Assembly: GCA_964405075.1 (NCBI GenBank)
Contig: CAYOMP010000151.1
Coordinates: 1-6,888 of the forward strand
DNA: 6,888 nucleotides
Direction of reading: 5' to 3'
Origin: CAYOMP01 sp964405075
Lineage (GTDB): Bacteria > Bacillota > Clostridia > Lachnospirales > Lachnospiraceae
The translations under genes were made by a program, and so were the position numbers. This document shows, in pieces, positions 4,868 through 6,888 of this stretch. Positions within the stretch are counted from its first letter, which is position 1. Every line of letters begins with the position of its first letter. The notes under the pieces are model-generated. The model saw only the letters and a program-made list of their open reading frames with translations. It did not search any database and was not told the DNA's origin.

Positions 4868-5800
4868 CTAGAAAACTAATTTTGCAGCTCCATATATACC
4901 AGCATCGTTTCCAAGTTCTGCCATTCTAAATTCTGTCTCTTTACATGCTGAAAATGCTTTTACAACATAATACTTCTTAATATAATCAATTAAAATATCT
5001 CCTGCTTTTGATACTCCGCCACCAATAACAAAGGCTTCCGGATCAGATACTACAGCAACATTAGCCATTGCTTCTCCCAGATATTTGCCAAATTGTTCAG
5101 CAATGTGACACGCTAATACATCTCCTGCCTTTACTGCATCAAAAATCTCCTTAGCTGATAATTCTTTTTCTCTTAATACAGATGGTACATCTGATGTTTC
5201 TAATGCTTTTTTCGCCATTCTAACTACGCCGGTAGCCGATGCATATTGTTCAAGACAACCCTTCTTGCCACAACCACACATTTCTGTTTCAGAATGTTCT
5301 ACATGAATATGTCCAATCTCTCCACCTGCTCCATGAGCACCTGTAACAATCTTACCTTCGTTGATAACCCCGCCACCAACACCTGTTCCAAGAGTAATCA
5401 TAACAATATTCTCGCAGCCTCTTCCGCCGCCTTTCCACATTTCACCTAGTGCTGCTACATTAGCATCATTTCCAGCCTTTACCTTGATTCCTAAAAGATT
5501 ACTAAGTGCCTCTTCTACATTAAAAATTCCCCATCCTAAATTAGCAGCCTTTAGAATTCTACCATCTGAAGTAACGGGTCCCGGAACACCTAAACCAGCA
5601 CCTATTACATCTTCTTTAACAATATTCTTTTCTTCCATTTTTGCCAATATTGATTTTGCAATGTCTGGTAAGATATTCTCTCCATTATTTTCTTTATTGG
5701 TCACGATTTCCCATTTGTCTAAAACGTCACCTTCCTGGTTAAAAAGACCCATTTTTACTGTAGTTCCACCTACATCAATTCCAAAACAAAATTTACCCAT
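4868..5800 (-). CDS. glcK: Glucokinase, ROK family
   Basis: The 310-residue protein is a complete ROK-family sugar kinase, most like Firmicutes glucokinase GlcK, which makes glucose-6-phosphate from glucose and ATP in the cytosol. The phosphate-binding motif DVGGTTVKMGLF is at 9-20. GNDANVAALGE (110-120) contains the expected catalytic base Asp112. TLGTGVGGG (136-144) is the second nucleotide segment. The ROK signature has EIGH (161-164) and CGCGKKGCLE (175-184), whose His164 and Cys175/177/182 bind the structural zinc. IGGGVSKAG (259-267) lies in the C-terminal lobe. There is no N-terminal DNA-binding domain, so it is an enzyme and not a NagC/XylR-type repressor. AAGGAGT at 5806-5812 supports the ATG. 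It follows hprK by 21 bp and ends the unit before a strong terminator. Related hexoses cannot be excluded as substrates. Confidence 0.92.
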   Translation of the reverse strand: MGKFCFGIDVGGTTVKMGLFNQEGDVLDKWEIVTNKENNGENILPDIAKSILAKMEEKNIVKEDVIGAGLGVPGPVTSDGRILKAANLGWGIFNVEEALSNLLGIKVKAGNDANVAALGEMWKGGGRGCENIVMITLGTGVGGGVINEGKIVTGAHGAGGEIGHIHVEHSETEMCGCGKKGCLEQYASATGVVRMAKKALETSDVPSVLREKELSAKEIFDAVKAGDVLACHIAEQFGKYLGEAMANVAVVSDPEAFVIGGGVSKAGDILIDYIKKYYVVKAFSACKETEFRMAELGNDAGIYGAAKLVF

Positions 5801-5821
5801 TTTTTACTCCTTGTTTACTAA

Positions 5822-6751
5822 TTAATCACGTTGTTTTGCGATGTTTTGCTGCACACGATTATATAATTCCTTCGCTGCATTGTAACCCATCTTCTTCTGT
5901 CTATAATTAACTGCTGCCGTTTCGCAGATTATAGCTAAGTTTCTACCCGGTCTAATAGGAATAGAATGACAAACTACTTTATTTCCTAAGAACTCTGTAT
6001 ACTCTTCTTCAAGTCCAAGTCTGTCATATTCTTTTTCTTTGTCCCAATCTTCAAGTTTGATAACAAGGTCAATTGACTGTGTTTCTTTAACACTTTCTAC
6101 ACCATATAATGTTTTTACATCAACAATTCCAATACCTCTAAGTTCAATGAAATGTCTTGTAATATCCGGTGCTGTTCCAATCAATGTATCGTCACTAACT
6201 TTTCTAATCTCTACCACATCATCCGTTACAAGACGATGTCCTCTTTTAATCAACTCAAGAGCAGCTTCACTTTTACCTATTCCACTCTCGCCCATAATCA
6301 AAAGACCTTCACCATAAACATCAACTAATACTCCATGTATAGAAATAGTCGGTGCTAACTGAACATTAAGCCATCTAATGATTTCAGCCATAAAAGATGA
6401 TGTAGTCTTTTCTGTCTGGAAAATTGGCACCTGATATTTATTAGCCAACTCCAGCATTAAAGAGTCTGGCTCCATTTGTCTACTATATACAATACAAGGG
6501 ATATTACTAGCCAATAGCTTATTATATACTTCCCTTTTTCTTTCCTCATCAAGCTGTTGTAAATACGTATATTCTACATATCCAATAACCTGTACACGTA
6601 CATTATCAAAATGGTCAAAAAAACCTGCCAGCTGAAGTGCCGGTCTATTAATGTCCGGCTGAGTAACCTTTATTTTCTCCATATCGATTTCTGGAGTTAA
6701 ATTTTTCAAATCAAACTTTTCCACAATCTTTTTCAAATCTACACTATGCAT
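5822..6751 (-). CDS. hprK: HPr kinase/phosphorylase
   Basis: HprK phosphorylates Ser46 of HPr and Crh when glycolytic intermediates are high, and removes the phosphate by phosphorolysis when phosphate is high, setting carbon catabolite repression through CcpA. The 309-residue length is normal. The N-terminal domain covers about 1-130. The kinase domain has His139, the Walker A GESGIGKS (154-161), VTDDVV (175-180) with the acidic catalytic pair, and the family signature IELRGIGIVDVKTLYG (202-217). IPIRPGRN (264-271) is the conserved C-terminal segment. No key residue is missing. GGGAGAAGG at 6757-6765 supports the ATG. The gene is the first of a two-gene unit with glucokinase, and one of its likely substrates, the Glu15 HPr-like protein with intact Ser46, is encoded about 4 kb downstream. 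Confidence 0.97.
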   Translation of the reverse strand: MHSVDLKKIVEKFDLKNLTPEIDMEKIKVTQPDINRPALQLAGFFDHFDNVRVQVIGYVEYTYLQQLDEERKREVYNKLLASNIPCIVYSRQMEPDSLMLELANKYQVPIFQTEKTTSSFMAEIIRWLNVQLAPTISIHGVLVDVYGEGLLIMGESGIGKSEAALELIKRGHRLVTDDVVEIRKVSDDTLIGTAPDITRHFIELRGIGIVDVKTLYGVESVKETQSIDLVIKLEDWDKEKEYDRLGLEEEYTEFLGNKVVCHSIPIRPGRNLAIICETAAVNYRQKKMGYNAAKELYNRVQQNIAKQRD

Positions 6752-6814
6752 ACTAACCTTCTCCCTTCATTGTTATCATCATATAATATAAGAAACTCTC
6801 TTAGGGAATCTCTT

Positions 6815-6842
6815 TATTTAAAACACTATTATTCTGTGTCAA
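6815..6842 (-). promoter_or_regulatory. Candidate promoter of the hprK unit
   Basis: A perfect -35 hexamer TTGACA (6837-6842, minus strand) is followed after 16 bp by TAAATA (6815-6820); TTAAAT overlaps it with a 15-bp spacer. The -10 is weak in either reading. It lies about 65 bp upstream of the hprK ATG. The rest of 6752-6888 holds no gene that I can support. Read-through from an upstream gene outside the window is also possible. Confidence 0.45.
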
Positions 6843-6888
6843 AGCCAAAATACTTCACTTTCATTTATTACCAAATCTCTACAACAAT

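Noticed and set aside
5361..5825. A 154-codon open frame on the plus strand opposite the glucokinase gene.
   Set aside because: It is antisense to a clearly conserved ROK kinase, is rich in Pro/Ser/Thr as expected from the complement of that gene, and has no recognisable motif.

Overview
The window is AT-rich chromosomal DNA, almost certainly from a low-GC Gram-positive anaerobe of the class Clostridia. The protein sequences look like Lachnospiraceae (Roseburia/Eubacterium/Butyrivibrio type); this is a recognition-based judgement, not a database result. Every supported gene lies on the minus strand, so transcription runs from high to low coordinates. There is no mobile element, phage gene, CRISPR array, tRNA or rRNA.

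Layout in transcription order. (1) 6888-4772: a candidate sigma-A promoter, then hprK (HPr kinase/phosphorylase) and a ROK-family glucokinase 21 bp behind it, closed by a strong intrinsic terminator with a 14-bp stem. (2) 4771-1265: a non-coding stretch of about 300 bp holding a large stem-loop, a good sigma-A promoter and a 12-bp palindrome. Then come murB (GTG start), rapZ, whiA and an HPr-like gene. rapZ and whiA are 13 bp apart, whiA and the HPr-like gene overlap as ATGA, and a strong terminator follows. (3) 1260-160: a monocistronic lipid/diacylglycerol kinase family gene broken into two overlapping frames at an A6 run. (4) 160-1: a promoter and the first 13 codons of what looks like a class II fructose-bisphosphate aldolase, cut by the window edge.

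The theme is carbon status linked to envelope synthesis. HprK phosphorylates Ser46 of HPr-type proteins in response to glycolytic metabolites. The glucokinase feeds glycolysis. MurB makes the UDP-MurNAc precursor of peptidoglycan. RapZ homologues control or sense amino-sugar metabolism. WhiA is a conserved cell division/chromosome protein. The aldolase is central glycolysis.

The most interesting point is the HPr-like protein after whiA. It occupies the position of Bacillus subtilis crh, keeps Ser46, and has glutamate where PTS HPr has catalytic His15. It should be a regulatory, non-phosphotransfer protein, but with Glu rather than Crh's Gln. Other points are the split kinase gene, the absence of yvcK/glmR between rapZ and whiA, and some unexplained secondary structure in the two larger intergenic gaps. 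Otherwise this is conserved core genome, and I see no evidence of a wholly new system.
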